Shown here: positions 16,430 through 25,540 of the stretch, one piece after another
How the letters are laid out: the number at the start of each line of letters is the position of its first letter
Position numbering within the stretch: position 1 is the stretch's first letter
From: an uncultured Acidobacteriota bacterium
GTDB taxonomy: Bacteria > Acidobacteriota > Terriglobia > Terriglobales > Acidobacteriaceae
Assembly (NCBI GenBank): GCA_903873705.1
Contig: CAIQPK010000085.1
Coordinates: 1 to 42,237, forward strand
Reading direction: 5' to 3'
DNA: 42,237 nt
Position numbers and translations under genes: made by a program
Notes under the pieces: model-generated
Told to the model about the DNA's origin: nothing
Database searches by the model: none
The model's input: only the letters and a program-made list of their open reading frames with translations

Positions 16430-18232
16430 TCAGGCTTCGACGGTGGGGAGCTCGGGGCGGGTGGCGGCGGGGCCGGTGCGGGGGAGGAAGACCGTGATGG
16501 TGGTGCCCTGGTCTTGCGGGATGATGCTGCTGCGAATGTCGATGGTGCCGCCGTGCTTTTCGATGATGCCCTTGCTGACCCAGAGGCCGAGGCCGGTTCC
16601 GCCTTCTCCCTTGGTGGTGAAAAAGGGCTGGAAGATGCGCTCGAGGGCGGCGGGTTCGATGCCACTGCCGGTGTCGGCGACCTGGATGACGACGCCGGGG
16701 CGGGAGCTTCCGTCGCGCGCGGAGGAACGGGTGGCGCTGATGGTGATGCTGCCGTTGGCGGAGCAGGCGTCGACGGCGTTGGCGACCAGGTTGGTAAAGA
16801 CCTGGCGGAGCTCGGCGGGGTAGCCTTCCACGCGCAGGCCGTCTGCGATCTGGTTTTCGACGTGGATGGTCTTGTTTTTGAGCTGGCGGTCAAGGAGGAC
16901 GAGGACGCTTTCGAGCATCTCCTTGATATCGATGGTGATGGCGGACTTGGCTTCGCGGTAGAGGCCCAGCATGGCGCGGCTGATCTGGCCCATGCGGCCG
17001 AGCTCCTGCTGGGCGAGATCGAGGTAGTGGTGCGAGGTGACGGTATCGGTCTCGTCGCGCATGAGGTAGAGGAGGTTGACGACGGAGTCGAGCGGGTTGT
17101 GAATCTCGTGCGCGATGGTGGCGGCGAGGCGGCCGGCGACGGCGAGCTTTTCGGTGGCGAGGAGAGCGTCCTGTGCGCGGCGCTCGTGGGTGATATCGCG
17201 GAAGACCATGACGATGCCGGAGAGTGCGCCGGAACGTTTGTAGATGGGCGCGCCGCTATCGTCGATGTTGATTTCGGTGCCGTTACGGCGGATGAGGATG
17301 GTGTGGTTGGCCAGGCCGACGACGCGCTGGAGGCGCTTGACCTTGGCGACGGGAGTTTCGACGAGCTCGCGGGAGGCCTCGTTGACGATGTGGAAGACGT
17401 CCTCGAGGGGGCGGCGGAAGGCTTCGGTCTGGGACCAGCCGGTGAGCTCCTGGGCGACGTTGTTGAGGAGCTCGACGCGGCCTTCGGGGTCGCATACGAT
17501 GACGCCGTCGCCGATGGAGGTGAGGGTGGTGCGGAGTCTCTCTTCTGACTCGAATGTGGCCTGGGCGTGAAGGCGGAGGCCGTTGAGGGTGCCCTGGTAC
17601 GCGTCCGAAACGCGGTGAAGGCGGCTGACCGTGAAGAGACTGATGACGACACCGGCTCCGAGTGCGAGGACGATGAGCGCGATGATGGTGACGCGGGTCT
17701 GGCGGCGCCAACGGGCGACTTCCTTCTGGCGGACGGCGGTCTCACGGGCGAAGATGTTGTTGATGTCGGCGCGGACGCTGTCCATGGCGACTTTGCCGCG
17801 CATGTTCTGGGCGACACTGCGGGTGTCTGCTCCTCCGGCGACTTCTGCGATGAGGGGTTGCGCGAAGCTGAAGCGCCAGGCCTGCTCGTGAGCTTCGAGG
17901 TCGAGGACGGGCTGAATGGATTCGCCCTGGGACTGGAAGATGCCCCTGAGGGTGTTGAGCGCCGCGGCGATGTCTGGCGCGGACTGATAGTAGGGCTGCA
18001 GGAACTGGGTGTCGGAGGTGATCTGGTAGCCGCGGAGGCCGGTTTCCTCGTCGATGGTGCGACGGTAGACGAGGCCGGTGGTGGTCATGCCCTGGTCGGC
18101 GGCCTGGATGGTGGCGACGGTTTTTTGTGCGCTGCGGACCTGCCAGACGAGGACGGTTGCGACGCCCGCTAGCGCGAGCACCGGGAGGAGCAGGGTCTGG
18201 ATGAGAATGCGATTGAACTGGCTGAGGTTCAC
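16430..18232 (-). CDS. Membrane sensor histidine kinase (CHASE3-like sensor, PAS, HisKA, HATPase)
   Basis: 600 residues. Two membrane helices (about 9-29 and 183-206) frame a periplasmic helical sensor of CHASE3 type (DEETGLRGYQIT). A PAS domain follows (about 240-360: LTSIGDGVIVCDPEGRVELLN ... MVFRDITHERRAQ). The phospho-acceptor is H375 in TIAHEIHNPLDS. ATP-binding boxes: NLVANAVDA, VADTGSGI, FFTTKGEGGTGLGLW. It probably autophosphorylates on an unknown signal. The lone receiver 150 bases upstream is the natural candidate partner; no DNA-binding regulator lies nearby. Confidence 0.92.
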   Translation of the reverse strand: MNLSQFNRILIQTLLLPVLALAGVATVLVWQVRSAQKTVATIQAADQGMTTTGLVYRRTIDEETGLRGYQITSDTQFLQPYYQSAPDIAAALNTLRGIFQSQGESIQPVLDLEAHEQAWRFSFAQPLIAEVAGGADTRSVAQNMRGKVAMDSVRADINNIFARETAVRQKEVARWRRQTRVTIIALIVLALGAGVVISLFTVSRLHRVSDAYQGTLNGLRLHAQATFESEERLRTTLTSIGDGVIVCDPEGRVELLNNVAQELTGWSQTEAFRRPLEDVFHIVNEASRELVETPVAKVKRLQRVVGLANHTILIRRNGTEINIDDSGAPIYKRSGALSGIVMVFRDITHERRAQDALLATEKLAVAGRLAATIAHEIHNPLDSVVNLLYLMRDETDTVTSHHYLDLAQQELGRMGQISRAMLGLYREAKSAITIDIKEMLESVLVLLDRQLKNKTIHVENQIADGLRVEGYPAELRQVFTNLVANAVDACSANGSITISATRSSARDGSSRPGVVIQVADTGSGIEPAALERIFQPFFTTKGEGGTGLGLWVSKGIIEKHGGTIDIRSSIIPQDQGTTITVFLPRTGPAATRPELPTVEA

Positions 18233-18381
18233 AGGGTTTCCGCGTCCAGCTTAACGGGCTTTGCTCTCTGTGACTTGAGACCGGCTGCTGGATTCAAAAA
18301 GATAATAATGCTTTCGAACTTATTCGACGCCTGACGTGAGAAGCGTGGGATGGGGCCTCAGCGTGAAACGGTTGGAACTGG

Positions 18382-18768
18382 CTAACTCGAAACGATTTGA
18401 CGCTCTTTATTTTGAAACAGGCTGCCTAGCTTCTGCAATAAAACGGGAGCGCCTTCGCCCTTGGTCATGTAGACGTTGACGAGATCGGTGACTTCGGCGG
18501 GGAGGCCCATGTAGGCGGAGAGGAGCAGGATGGGGACTTCAGGTTTGGCCTGGCGCATGCGGGCCGCGACTTCACCGCCGTGCATGCCGGGCATAGAGTA
18601 GTCGAGTACGACGGCGTCGACGGGGTTTTCCTGGAAGATGGTGAGGCCGGATGGGCCGTCGAGCGCGGTGAGGACGGTGTAGCCGGAGCGCTCCAGGATG
18701 AGCTTGCGGACCTGGAGGCCGACCACTTCATCGTCGACGCAGAGCACGACATGGCTTTCCTGTGGCAA
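18382..18768 (-). CDS. Single-domain response regulator (receiver only)
   Basis: 128 residues from a TTG start at 18768; a purine-rich CGGGGGGC stretch upstream could serve as ribosome site. Receiver landmarks: the acidic pair in CVDDE, the phosphorylated Asp in VVLDYSMPGMHGGE, Ser in LLLSAYM, and Lys in MTKGEG. There is no output domain, so it should pass phosphate on or act by protein contact, as CheY does. It starts 60 bases after addA ends and may be transcribed from the addBA promoter. Confidence 0.88.
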   Translation of the reverse strand: MPQESHVVLCVDDEVVGLQVRKLILERSGYTVLTALDGPSGLTIFQENPVDAVVLDYSMPGMHGGEVAARMRQAKPEVPILLLSAYMGLPAEVTDLVNVYMTKGEGAPVLLQKLGSLFQNKERQIVSS

Positions 18769-18828
18769 ACGGAGCCCCCCGGGCGTTCCTCAATCCTGCC
18801 TGAGGATATCACCGGAGGTAGTGGGTTA

Positions 18829-21800
18829 TCAGTGTTGGAGGAGAGTTTCGGATACATCTTCGGGGGCATGTGAGGGCCAGGAGATGAGGCGGGGGATGAG
18901 GGGGTAATAGAGGGCGAGCATGATGGGCTGCCGGTGCGGGCCGAGGGCGGTGAGGGCGCGGGCGTAGGTTTCGAGCTGGGCGCTGTACTTGGCGCGCTCC
19001 TGCTGGTCGAAGAGCGTGTCGGAGCGGGAGCCCTGCTCGGTGGTCTTGTAGTCGACGATCCAGAGGTGGGTGGTGCCGGTGGAGAGTGGGGTGGGGCCGG
19101 CGAGGAAGGTGCGGTCGACGCGGAGCTCGCCGGTGGGAGTGCGGAGGGCGTGCTCACTGCGGGAGCCGGGGTGAGGTGTGAGGGTCCAGAGGCCGCGGGG
19201 GTCGGCCAGCGACTGCTGGAGGGCGGAGAGGGCGCGGGGGGCCAGGCGGTCGAGCTGGCTGGGGGGAAGGCCTTCGGCACGGAGGCTGGCGGTTAGGCGA
19301 GGGAGCCATGAGGGAAGCTCGGCGGCGAGGGCGGCGAAGTCGGGGAGCGCGGCCAGGCGATCGGCGAGGAGCTGGAGGAAGCGGTGGACGACGTTGCCGA
19401 AGGCGCGGACGGCGAAGGAGCCTTCCGGGCGGTCGAATGCGGGTAGGTGCTGGAGGGCGTTGGCGGGGGTGTAAGGGAGGGGTTGGGTTTGGGTCAGGCG
19501 GGTGAGGGGGTTGAAGGAGAGGGGCAGACGCTGGATGGTTGGGGGCGCCGGGAGGGCTGGCTCGGCTGCGGCCGCGAGGGCGAAGGTGGGCTGGGCGAAA
19601 GTGGGTTGTTGTGAGGACTCGTTTTCCAGAGATTGGCGCCAGATTTCCACAGATGAGGAAGAGGGGATTTCGGCGAAGTGGGGGGCGGCGGCTGGCCAGG
19701 CAGCCTCAAGGAGTGAGCCGCGGGGGACTGAGGGTTCTCCGTTCTTATAGGGGAAGACCGCGGCGAAGAGGTGGAGTTCTTCCCTGGCTCGGGTGCAAGC
19801 GACGTAGAAGAGGCGTTTGCGCTCGGCGGCTTCGCGGGCGTTGCGGTTGCGGGTGAGCCAGGTGTGGAGGGCGTCGGGTTCGCCGCCTTTGCCGTAGATG
19901 GGGGCGAGGATGACCGAGGCTTCGGCGGTGTCGGCGGGGTTGGTGGAGGGGGAGTCGAGCTCAAGCCAGTTGAGGAGCTGGGTGTGGCTGGACTGGCCCA
20001 TGCGTTCGAGGGCGGGGACAAAGACGACGTCCCACTCGAGGCCCTTGGCGCGGTGAATGGTGCTGAGGTCGACGAGGTTTTCGCCGGTGCGGGGTGCGGC
20101 GTAGAGACGGGCGACGGCGGCGTTGAGGGCGGCGAGGTCGACGCGGCCGCCGGGAGATTCGACCTGACGGAGGGCGCGGAGGAAGGCGTCGACGTTGGTG
20201 AGCTGGTCAGGGCGGAGGGCGGCGTCACCGCCGAGGGAGTGCCAGGTGCGCTGGACGAGGGTGGCGGTGGAGGAGCGGCCGCGTTCGTCGAGGGCGGTGA
20301 TGAGGGTGGGCCAGATACGGTTGAATTGGCGCTGGCCGTCGGGGGTGAGGAGGTGGCAGCGGTCGGCGGCGGTGGCGGGGATGGTCTCAGCGAGGGTGCC
20401 GGGGAGGCCGTTGCCGGCGAGGGCGAGGAGGTCCGCCAGGCCGAGGCCGCACCAGGGGGCGCGCAGGATGGCGAGCCAGGCGGCGCGGTCGGCGGGGTGG
20501 AGCAGGGCGCGGGTAAGGGCTAAGACGTCAAGGACTTCCGGGCGATTGTTGAGGAGCTCGATCTCATTGGCGCGGTAGGGAATGTTGTGGCGGTTGAGCT
20601 CGGCGATGGTGGGGGCTAGGTGATGGCGGGCGCGGGCAAGGATGGCGATGGTCCAGGGGGCGGTGCGGCCTGGGGGAAGGGGCTTGGCTTGCCAGAGCTC
20701 GATACGCTGGCGGATGGTGCGGGCTTCGATGAGGGTGTTTTGTTCCCTGGTGATGAGGGTTGGCGTTGAGGTTTCGATGGAGGCGGCTATGGCGAGGTCC
20801 GCATTGTGCGACCCCACCCGTGACGGTGAGAATGTCACGAATGGGGCACCCGAATTTGGGGTGGTCCCAACTGCAGGTCTCTCCACATCGCTGCGCTCCG
20901 GTCGAGATGACAGATTTGTGGAGGATTTTTCGGGGTCACCGAGGAGGGTGGTGTTCCAGACTAAGGCGGCGGCGGTGGGGGAGGGGTCTCGGGTGGGGTC
21001 GGCGTAGACGAAGGGGACGTCTATGGCGTTGGGGTTGGGTTGGGCGTCGGTCGCGGGGAAGATGGCATTGAAGTTGTGGTTGAAGTCTTCTACCAAGGTG
21101 GCCTGGGAGCGAAAGTTAGCGGTGAGGTGAAGGACGCCAAGGGGGATGTCGCCGAGGCGTTGGGTGCGCATGGCGCGCATGAAGCGTTCAACGCGGGCCT
21201 GGCGGAAGAGGTAGATAGATTGCTTGGGGTCGCCGACGAGGAAGAGGGTTTGGCTATGGCCGTCCCAGCTTTGGGAGAGCATTTCGATGAGCTCGTATTG
21301 GCTGGAGGAGGTGTCCTGCATCTCGTCGACGAGGAGGTGGCGGAGGGTGGCGCCGGCGGCGGAGGCGAAGTCGGCGGGTCCGCTTTCGGAGCGGAGGGCG
21401 TGCTTGGCGGCGATGGTGAGCTCGGTGAAGTCGCATTCCTGGCGTTCGGCGAAGAGGACTTTGAGCTCGGCGAGGGCGCGGAGTAGGAGGTGGAAGAGGG
21501 ATTTGGCGACGGCCCACTGGTTGTCGGGGTAACGGGCGGGGGGAAGCTCGCGAACGGCGCAGAGGGTTTTGCAGAGGCCGGTGTCGTGGCGGACCTGGTC
21601 AATGAGTTCTTTGAGGAGGGCTTTGTCATCCGGGGAGAGCTTGAGGCCGACGTGGTCGACGTTGAATCCCTTGCGCCAGTCGCCGCTGTTGGTGACGAGG
21701 AGGCCGATGAGGGCGGTCCAGTGGTCGAAGTGCTCGGCCTGGGTTTCAGGTGGGTCGGATTTGTTGGCGCAGATGTAGAGGGGGTTAGGGAAGTCTTTGT

Positions 21801-22812
21801 AGCCGGGTTCGTGGGCGAGGCGGGCGGCGAGCCAGGAAAGGGCGATCAGCATGTCCGGCGGCATGGCGTGGGCGGCGCGGGTTAGGCCGGCGCAGACGAT
21901 TTGCTCGAGGGCGCGTTCGAGGCGGGGACGGACGATGGTTTCGAGGGCGTCGTCTTCGAGGTCGGGGCCGAGAGGGACGAGCTCGCCCCACTGCTCGCGC
22001 TGCTGGAGCATGCGGGCGAGGAGGGTTTCGCAGTCTGAGAGGGAGCCGTCGCGGTGGAGGAGGATGTCGCGGATGGCGGCAGAGAGGCGGGGGTTGGGTC
22101 CTCCGAGCTGCATGAGGGTGCGGCGAGCGGCGAGGTGGTAGAGGGGGTCGGCGTTTTCGGATGGGGTGCGGGGGGCGCCGGAGCCGGAGAGGAGGGGAAG
22201 GGTAGCGGCGATTTCGGCGGCGATGGAATCGATGGTGCGGATGTTGAGGCGCTGGGGGCGGGTGAGGAGGCCCCAGTTTTGTTGGGCGTCGCGGGCGAGG
22301 ACGGCGGCGGCGAGGGTTTGGGAGGTTTGGTCGAAGGGGGAGAGGCCAGGGTTCAGGGACCAGGGTTCAGGGTCCAGGGGTGAGGGTTGAGGGGTCGAGG
22401 GTTCAGGGGTCGAGGTGGTCCCAGCTGCAGGTCTCTCCACCGCGCTGCGCTCCGGTCGCGATGACAGATTTGTGGAGGGGATGGAGCGGGGGGAGGCTTT
22501 GTGGAGTTGGGCGAGGACGCGTTCGCGGAGCTCGGCGGTGGCTTTGCGGGTGAAGGTGATGGCGAGGACTTCTTCGGGTTGCTGTACGGTGTCGGAGGCC
22601 AGAAGCTTGAGGAAGCGCTGCATGAGGAGGCCGGTTTTGCCGGAGCCGGCGGGGGCTTCGACGATCCAGGAGGCGGTGATTTCGAGGGCCTGGTCGCGGG
22701 CGGGCTGGTCGAGGGGCGGTTGGGTTTCGGTGGATCCCACGTCCGAAGGTCCGGAGGGGGGGCACCCCTTTTCTTGCGGGTCTGATGGGAAATGCAGGAG
22801 GTTATTCGGCAT
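18829..22812 (-). CDS. addA: AddA-like ATP-dependent helicase/nuclease subunit A, with three repeat-derived inserts
   Basis: 1327 residues. UvrD-type helicase motifs run in order: Walker A EAPAGSGKTGLL, Ia ITFTRKATAELRERV, the DEMQDTSSSQYELIE Walker B (usual DEFQDT), III VGDPKQSIYLFRQA, V STIHRAKGLEWDVVFVP, VI FYVACTRAREELHL. A RecB-type nuclease ends the protein (GNVVHRFL, then LRVDRTF and WIVDYKT). With AddB it should process double-strand DNA ends for RecA. Its N-terminus overlaps addB by 11 bases. Repeat-coded peptides sit at residues about 14-27 (family B), about 113-150 (families C+F) and in the 640s-680s (families C+B); none breaks the frame or hits a motif. Confidence 0.9.
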   Translation of the reverse strand: MPNNLLHFPSDPQEKGCPPSGPSDVGSTETQPPLDQPARDQALEITASWIVEAPAGSGKTGLLMQRFLKLLASDTVQQPEEVLAITFTRKATAELRERVLAQLHKASPRSIPSTNLSSRPERSAVERPAAGTTSTPEPSTPQPSPLDPEPWSLNPGLSPFDQTSQTLAAAVLARDAQQNWGLLTRPQRLNIRTIDSIAAEIAATLPLLSGSGAPRTPSENADPLYHLAARRTLMQLGGPNPRLSAAIRDILLHRDGSLSDCETLLARMLQQREQWGELVPLGPDLEDDALETIVRPRLERALEQIVCAGLTRAAHAMPPDMLIALSWLAARLAHEPGYKDFPNPLYICANKSDPPETQAEHFDHWTALIGLLVTNSGDWRKGFNVDHVGLKLSPDDKALLKELIDQVRHDTGLCKTLCAVRELPPARYPDNQWAVAKSLFHLLLRALAELKVLFAERQECDFTELTIAAKHALRSESGPADFASAAGATLRHLLVDEMQDTSSSQYELIEMLSQSWDGHSQTLFLVGDPKQSIYLFRQARVERFMRAMRTQRLGDIPLGVLHLTANFRSQATLVEDFNHNFNAIFPATDAQPNPNAIDVPFVYADPTRDPSPTAAALVWNTTLLGDPEKSSTNLSSRPERSDVERPAVGTTPNSGAPFVTFSPSRVGSHNADLAIAASIETSTPTLITREQNTLIEARTIRQRIELWQAKPLPPGRTAPWTIAILARARHHLAPTIAELNRHNIPYRANEIELLNNRPEVLDVLALTRALLHPADRAAWLAILRAPWCGLGLADLLALAGNGLPGTLAETIPATAADRCHLLTPDGQRQFNRIWPTLITALDERGRSSTATLVQRTWHSLGGDAALRPDQLTNVDAFLRALRQVESPGGRVDLAALNAAVARLYAAPRTGENLVDLSTIHRAKGLEWDVVFVPALERMGQSSHTQLLNWLELDSPSTNPADTAEASVILAPIYGKGGEPDALHTWLTRNRNAREAAERKRLFYVACTRAREELHLFAAVFPYKNGEPSVPRGSLLEAAWPAAAPHFAEIPSSSSVEIWRQSLENESSQQPTFAQPTFALAAAAEPALPAPPTIQRLPLSFNPLTRLTQTQPLPYTPANALQHLPAFDRPEGSFAVRAFGNVVHRFLQLLADRLAALPDFAALAAELPSWLPRLTASLRAEGLPPSQLDRLAPRALSALQQSLADPRGLWTLTPHPGSRSEHALRTPTGELRVDRTFLAGPTPLSTGTTHLWIVDYKTTEQGSRSDTLFDQQERAKYSAQLETYARALTALGPHRQPIMLALYYPLIPRLISWPSHAPEDVSETLLQH
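20806..20923. repeat. Family B plus family C repeats inside addA
   Basis: Family B at 20806-20853 (ACCCCACC, stem CGTGAC/GTCACG, ATGGGGCACCCG), then family C at 20859-20923 (TGGTCCCAACTGCAGGTCTC ... TCGAGATGACAGATTTGTGG). Read on the minus strand: NLSSRPERSDVERPAVGTTP then GAPFVTFSPSRVGS. Confidence 0.85.
22345..22477. repeat. Family F plus family C repeats inside addA
   Basis: Family F at 22345-22412 (tandem CCAGGGTTCAGGG and GAGGGTTCAGGGGTC units), then family C at 22413-22477. Family C is read as NLSSRPERSAVERPAAGTT, nearly the same peptide as at 20859. Family F is read as a Pro/Ser-rich tract ending EPWSLNPG. Confidence 0.85.
22732..22769. repeat. Family B repeat at the 5' end of addA
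   Basis: GATCCCACG, short stem TCCG/CGGA, GGGGCACCCC. It is read as GCPPSGPSDVGS near residues 16-27 of AddA, in a different frame from the copies at 12478 and 20806. Confidence 0.7.
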
Positions 22813-25501
22813 CGGGGGCCTCGGCTTCTTCGCCGGTGGCGAGGGTGGCGATGTCGAGGCGGCAGAGGAGGCGCTGGTCGCAGTGGGTGCAGGTGAAGGG
22901 GTAGTCCTTGGGCGAGACGACGGGCTGGCCGTGGGCGAAGTCGTGGGCGAGGTGTTCGAGGACGGTGCGCCAGCTGGCGATCTGGTCTTCGAGGGTGGCT
23001 TGTTCCATGGGTGAGGGTTTGGGCAGGGGGCCGTAGCCGGACCACTTCATGTCTTTGCCGGGGCGGATTTTGGCGAAGGCTACGCCCTGGAGGTTGGCGG
23101 CTTCGGGGAGGAGGGCGTAGAGGGGGAGCTGGGGGTCGTCGGGGCGGGGACCTCGCCAGTCGGCGGGTGAGGAGCGGGCGCCGGTTTTGTAGTCGACGAG
23201 GAGGGTGCCGCCTTCGACGGCGTCGATGCGGTCGACGCGGAGGTTGAGGGTGAGGGGGCCCACGGTGACGGCGCGCTTCTGCTCGCTGGAGGTGACGGTG
23301 AAGGGGGCGCGGTCGAGCTCGCGGTCGAGCCATTGGAGGAGGAGGTAGGTCATGCGGTCCTTCTGGACGGCGATGTAGGCGGCTTCCCAGGGGCTGTTGG
23401 CGGCGGGGCGGGGGAAGGTGGCGTCGATGGCGGAGCGGAGGCCGGTGGTGCGGTCATCCGGGGACATGGAGCGGAGGTTTTGCTGGGTTTCGACGTGGCT
23501 CCAGAAGTTGGCCATGACGGCGTGGAGGAGGGTGCCGGATTCGCCGGCGTCGAAGCCGGGGGTGGTGGTGTTGAGGGGTGTGGCGTTGAGGCGGAGGGTG
23601 GCGAAGGCGCGGAAGCTGCAGGCGGCCTGGAGCTTGAGGACGAGAGAGCCGCCGCGGACTGCGGTGGAGGCGAGGCCGGGGAGCGGGGCGGTGTCGGGGA
23701 GGGTTTCGAGGGTGAGTAAGGGTCCAGGGTTTAGGGCCCAGGGCTCAGAGAGCAGGTTGGTGGTTTCGATTTGGGGCCAGTTGAGGTTGGCGATGAGGGG
23801 TGAGAGGCGTTGGGGGCCGGTTTCGTCTTCGACGGCGTAGAAGAAGAGGACGGTGGGGGCGGCCTTGGTGAGGCGGGCGGTGGCTTCGGCGGCGCGGGCT
23901 GAGGCGCGGGCGGGGTCGGCGCCAGGCATGTGGAGGTCGTACTGGAGGGGCCAGGGGAGCAGGGGGTTGGGCCGCTCGGGGGTGGGCCAGTTGGCGTCGG
24001 TGGCGCGGAGGAAGATGAGGGCGTCGAAGATGAGGCCGGCGGCGTCGGCGGGGGTGAGGATTTGGAGGGCGGGCTCGATGGTGCTGGGGGAGCTTGTTGT
24101 GGCGCGGGCCTGGCGTTCGATGGCGGCGAGGGCAGTGGCGAAGTCGACGCGCTGGCCGGCGAAGTCGAGGGTGGCGACGGCGTCGAGGACGTGGTCCCAG
24201 GTGCGGGCGTCGCGGAATTCCTGGGCGGTGAGGGGGCGGTAGCCGGGCCAGTGGACGGCTTCGAGCGTATTGCGGACGTGGTCGGTCCAGTCGGCGTAAC
24301 TGGCCGTGGTGGGGATGCGGGTGGTGAGCGGAGTGAGGATTGGGGTGATGGCGGGGTGGTTGCGAGCGAGGGTGAGGAGGGTGGGGATGTCGAGTTCGGG
24401 ACGGAGGAGCTCGGTTCGGCGAAGGGTGAAGGCGTCGAAGGTGGCGCGGTCGTCGGTGGTGTCGATGGCGCCGAGGTAGGAGGAGAGGAGGAGGGCGGAG
24501 ATGGTGTCGAGGGGGAGGGGGGCGAGGGTCCAGCGGAGGAGGTCGAGGGCGGTGGTGATGAGGGCGGTGTCCGCTAGCGGGATGTTCGTTGAGAAGGCGA
24601 AGGGAGCGGAGGAAAGGTCGGCGGTGATGGCTTCGAGCTCGGGGGAGAGGATGTGGCGGAGGGTGCTTTCGAGGAGGGGTTGCTCGTCGGCGAGGGTGGG
24701 GACGATGAGGGCGACGCGGTGGGGGAGGTTGGCGGCGGCGCGGGTGAGGATGAAGTGGCGGACGTAGTGGGCGGCGGTTTGGAGCTCGTCGGTGGGGTTG
24801 GGGGCGCGGACGATTAAATGGGTGGGGTGTTCGGGGGAGAGCGGTCGAGCTTCGCTCGATGCCCACCCTAACGACGATGGAACTGTCGTGAGGATGGGGC
24901 ACCCGGGTTCTGGGGCTAGTGCAGGGAGGTTTATGTGGGTGATGTGGGTGCCGCTTTGGGTGAGGGCGGTTAGGAGGTGGGTGCGGGCGGGGGTGTCGTC
25001 GTCGAAGGCGATGAGGGTGATGGCGGGGGGCGGGGTGAGGGTTTGGTTTTCGAGGTGTTCGCGGAGGGCCTGGGGGAGTTCGGATAAGGATAGGAGGGCG
25101 CGTTGGTCGCAGCGGCGGTTGAAGGCGGTGGCCCAGGTGGCGAAGGTGCGGGCGTCGTGGGTGGTGGCGGTGCGGCGGAGGTGGGGGAGAGCGTCGTAGG
25201 CGGCGGCGAGGGAGTAGGCGGATTGGGCGAGGTCGGCGAGGGAGTCTAGGTCGGTGAGGGCGGAGAACTCGGGGGTGGCGGCGATGATGTCGCGCCAGAG
25301 GGTGTGCTCCTGCGGTGGGTTGAGGAGGAGGCGGTGGTCGGCTCCGTTGAGGATGAGGGTGGACCAGAGGGAGCGGAGGAAGGTGTTCCAGCTGAGGACC
25401 TGGGTGGTGTCGAGCTGGGTGCGGAGGGATTGCGCGGCGCGCTCGCTGGCGGCGAGGAGGAGGGAGCCTCGGGCTAGGGCGGCTTGGAGCTCGGCGGGCA
25501 T
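22802..25501 (-). CDS. addB: AddB-like helicase/nuclease subunit B (PD-(D/E)XK, iron-sulfur type)
   Basis: 899 residues from the ATG at 25501. A GTG at 25555 gives 18 more, but that start lies in a family D repeat and its peptide looks random. The N-terminal part is an inactivated UvrD-like fold (SERAAQSL, VLSWNTFLRSLW). The C-terminal nuclease has GTLLHAVMANF, LRVDRIDAVEGG and LLVDYKTG. Four cysteines fit the AddB [4Fe-4S] clasp: one in AACSFRAFA and CTHCDQRLLC at the end. Repeat-coded stretches: family B at 24841-24910 (GCPILTTVPSSLGWASSE) and family F at 23721-23752 (EPWALNPGP). It is the first gene of addBA. Confidence 0.88.
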   Translation of the reverse strand: MPAELQAALARGSLLLAASERAAQSLRTQLDTTQVLSWNTFLRSLWSTLILNGADHRLLLNPPQEHTLWRDIIAATPEFSALTDLDSLADLAQSAYSLAAAYDALPHLRRTATTHDARTFATWATAFNRRCDQRALLSLSELPQALREHLENQTLTPPPAITLIAFDDDTPARTHLLTALTQSGTHITHINLPALAPEPGCPILTTVPSSLGWASSEARPLSPEHPTHLIVRAPNPTDELQTAAHYVRHFILTRAAANLPHRVALIVPTLADEQPLLESTLRHILSPELEAITADLSSAPFAFSTNIPLADTALITTALDLLRWTLAPLPLDTISALLLSSYLGAIDTTDDRATFDAFTLRRTELLRPELDIPTLLTLARNHPAITPILTPLTTRIPTTASYADWTDHVRNTLEAVHWPGYRPLTAQEFRDARTWDHVLDAVATLDFAGQRVDFATALAAIERQARATTSSPSTIEPALQILTPADAAGLIFDALIFLRATDANWPTPERPNPLLPWPLQYDLHMPGADPARASARAAEATARLTKAAPTVLFFYAVEDETGPQRLSPLIANLNWPQIETTNLLSEPWALNPGPLLTLETLPDTAPLPGLASTAVRGGSLVLKLQAACSFRAFATLRLNATPLNTTTPGFDAGESGTLLHAVMANFWSHVETQQNLRSMSPDDRTTGLRSAIDATFPRPAANSPWEAAYIAVQKDRMTYLLLQWLDRELDRAPFTVTSSEQKRAVTVGPLTLNLRVDRIDAVEGGTLLVDYKTGARSSPADWRGPRPDDPQLPLYALLPEAANLQGVAFAKIRPGKDMKWSGYGPLPKPSPMEQATLEDQIASWRTVLEHLAHDFAHGQPVVSPKDYPFTCTHCDQRLLCRLDIATLATGEEAEAPDAE
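23721..23752. repeat. Family F repeat inside addB
   Basis: GGTCCAGGGTTTAGGGCCCA then GGGCTCAGAG. It is read as LSEPWALNPGP, almost the peptide of the addA copy (EPWSLNPG), so the same frame is used. Confidence 0.75.
24841..24910. repeat. Family B repeat inside addB
   Basis: GATGCCCACCC, stem ACGAC/GTCGT, GGATGGGGCACCCG, preceded by CGGTCGAGCTTCGCTCGAT, itself a palindrome (TCGAGC..GCTCGA). It is read in the GCP frame, as at 22732. Confidence 0.75.
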
Positions 25502-25540
25502 GGAGTACAGGTTATATGGGGTGAGGTGAGCAAAGGCAAA

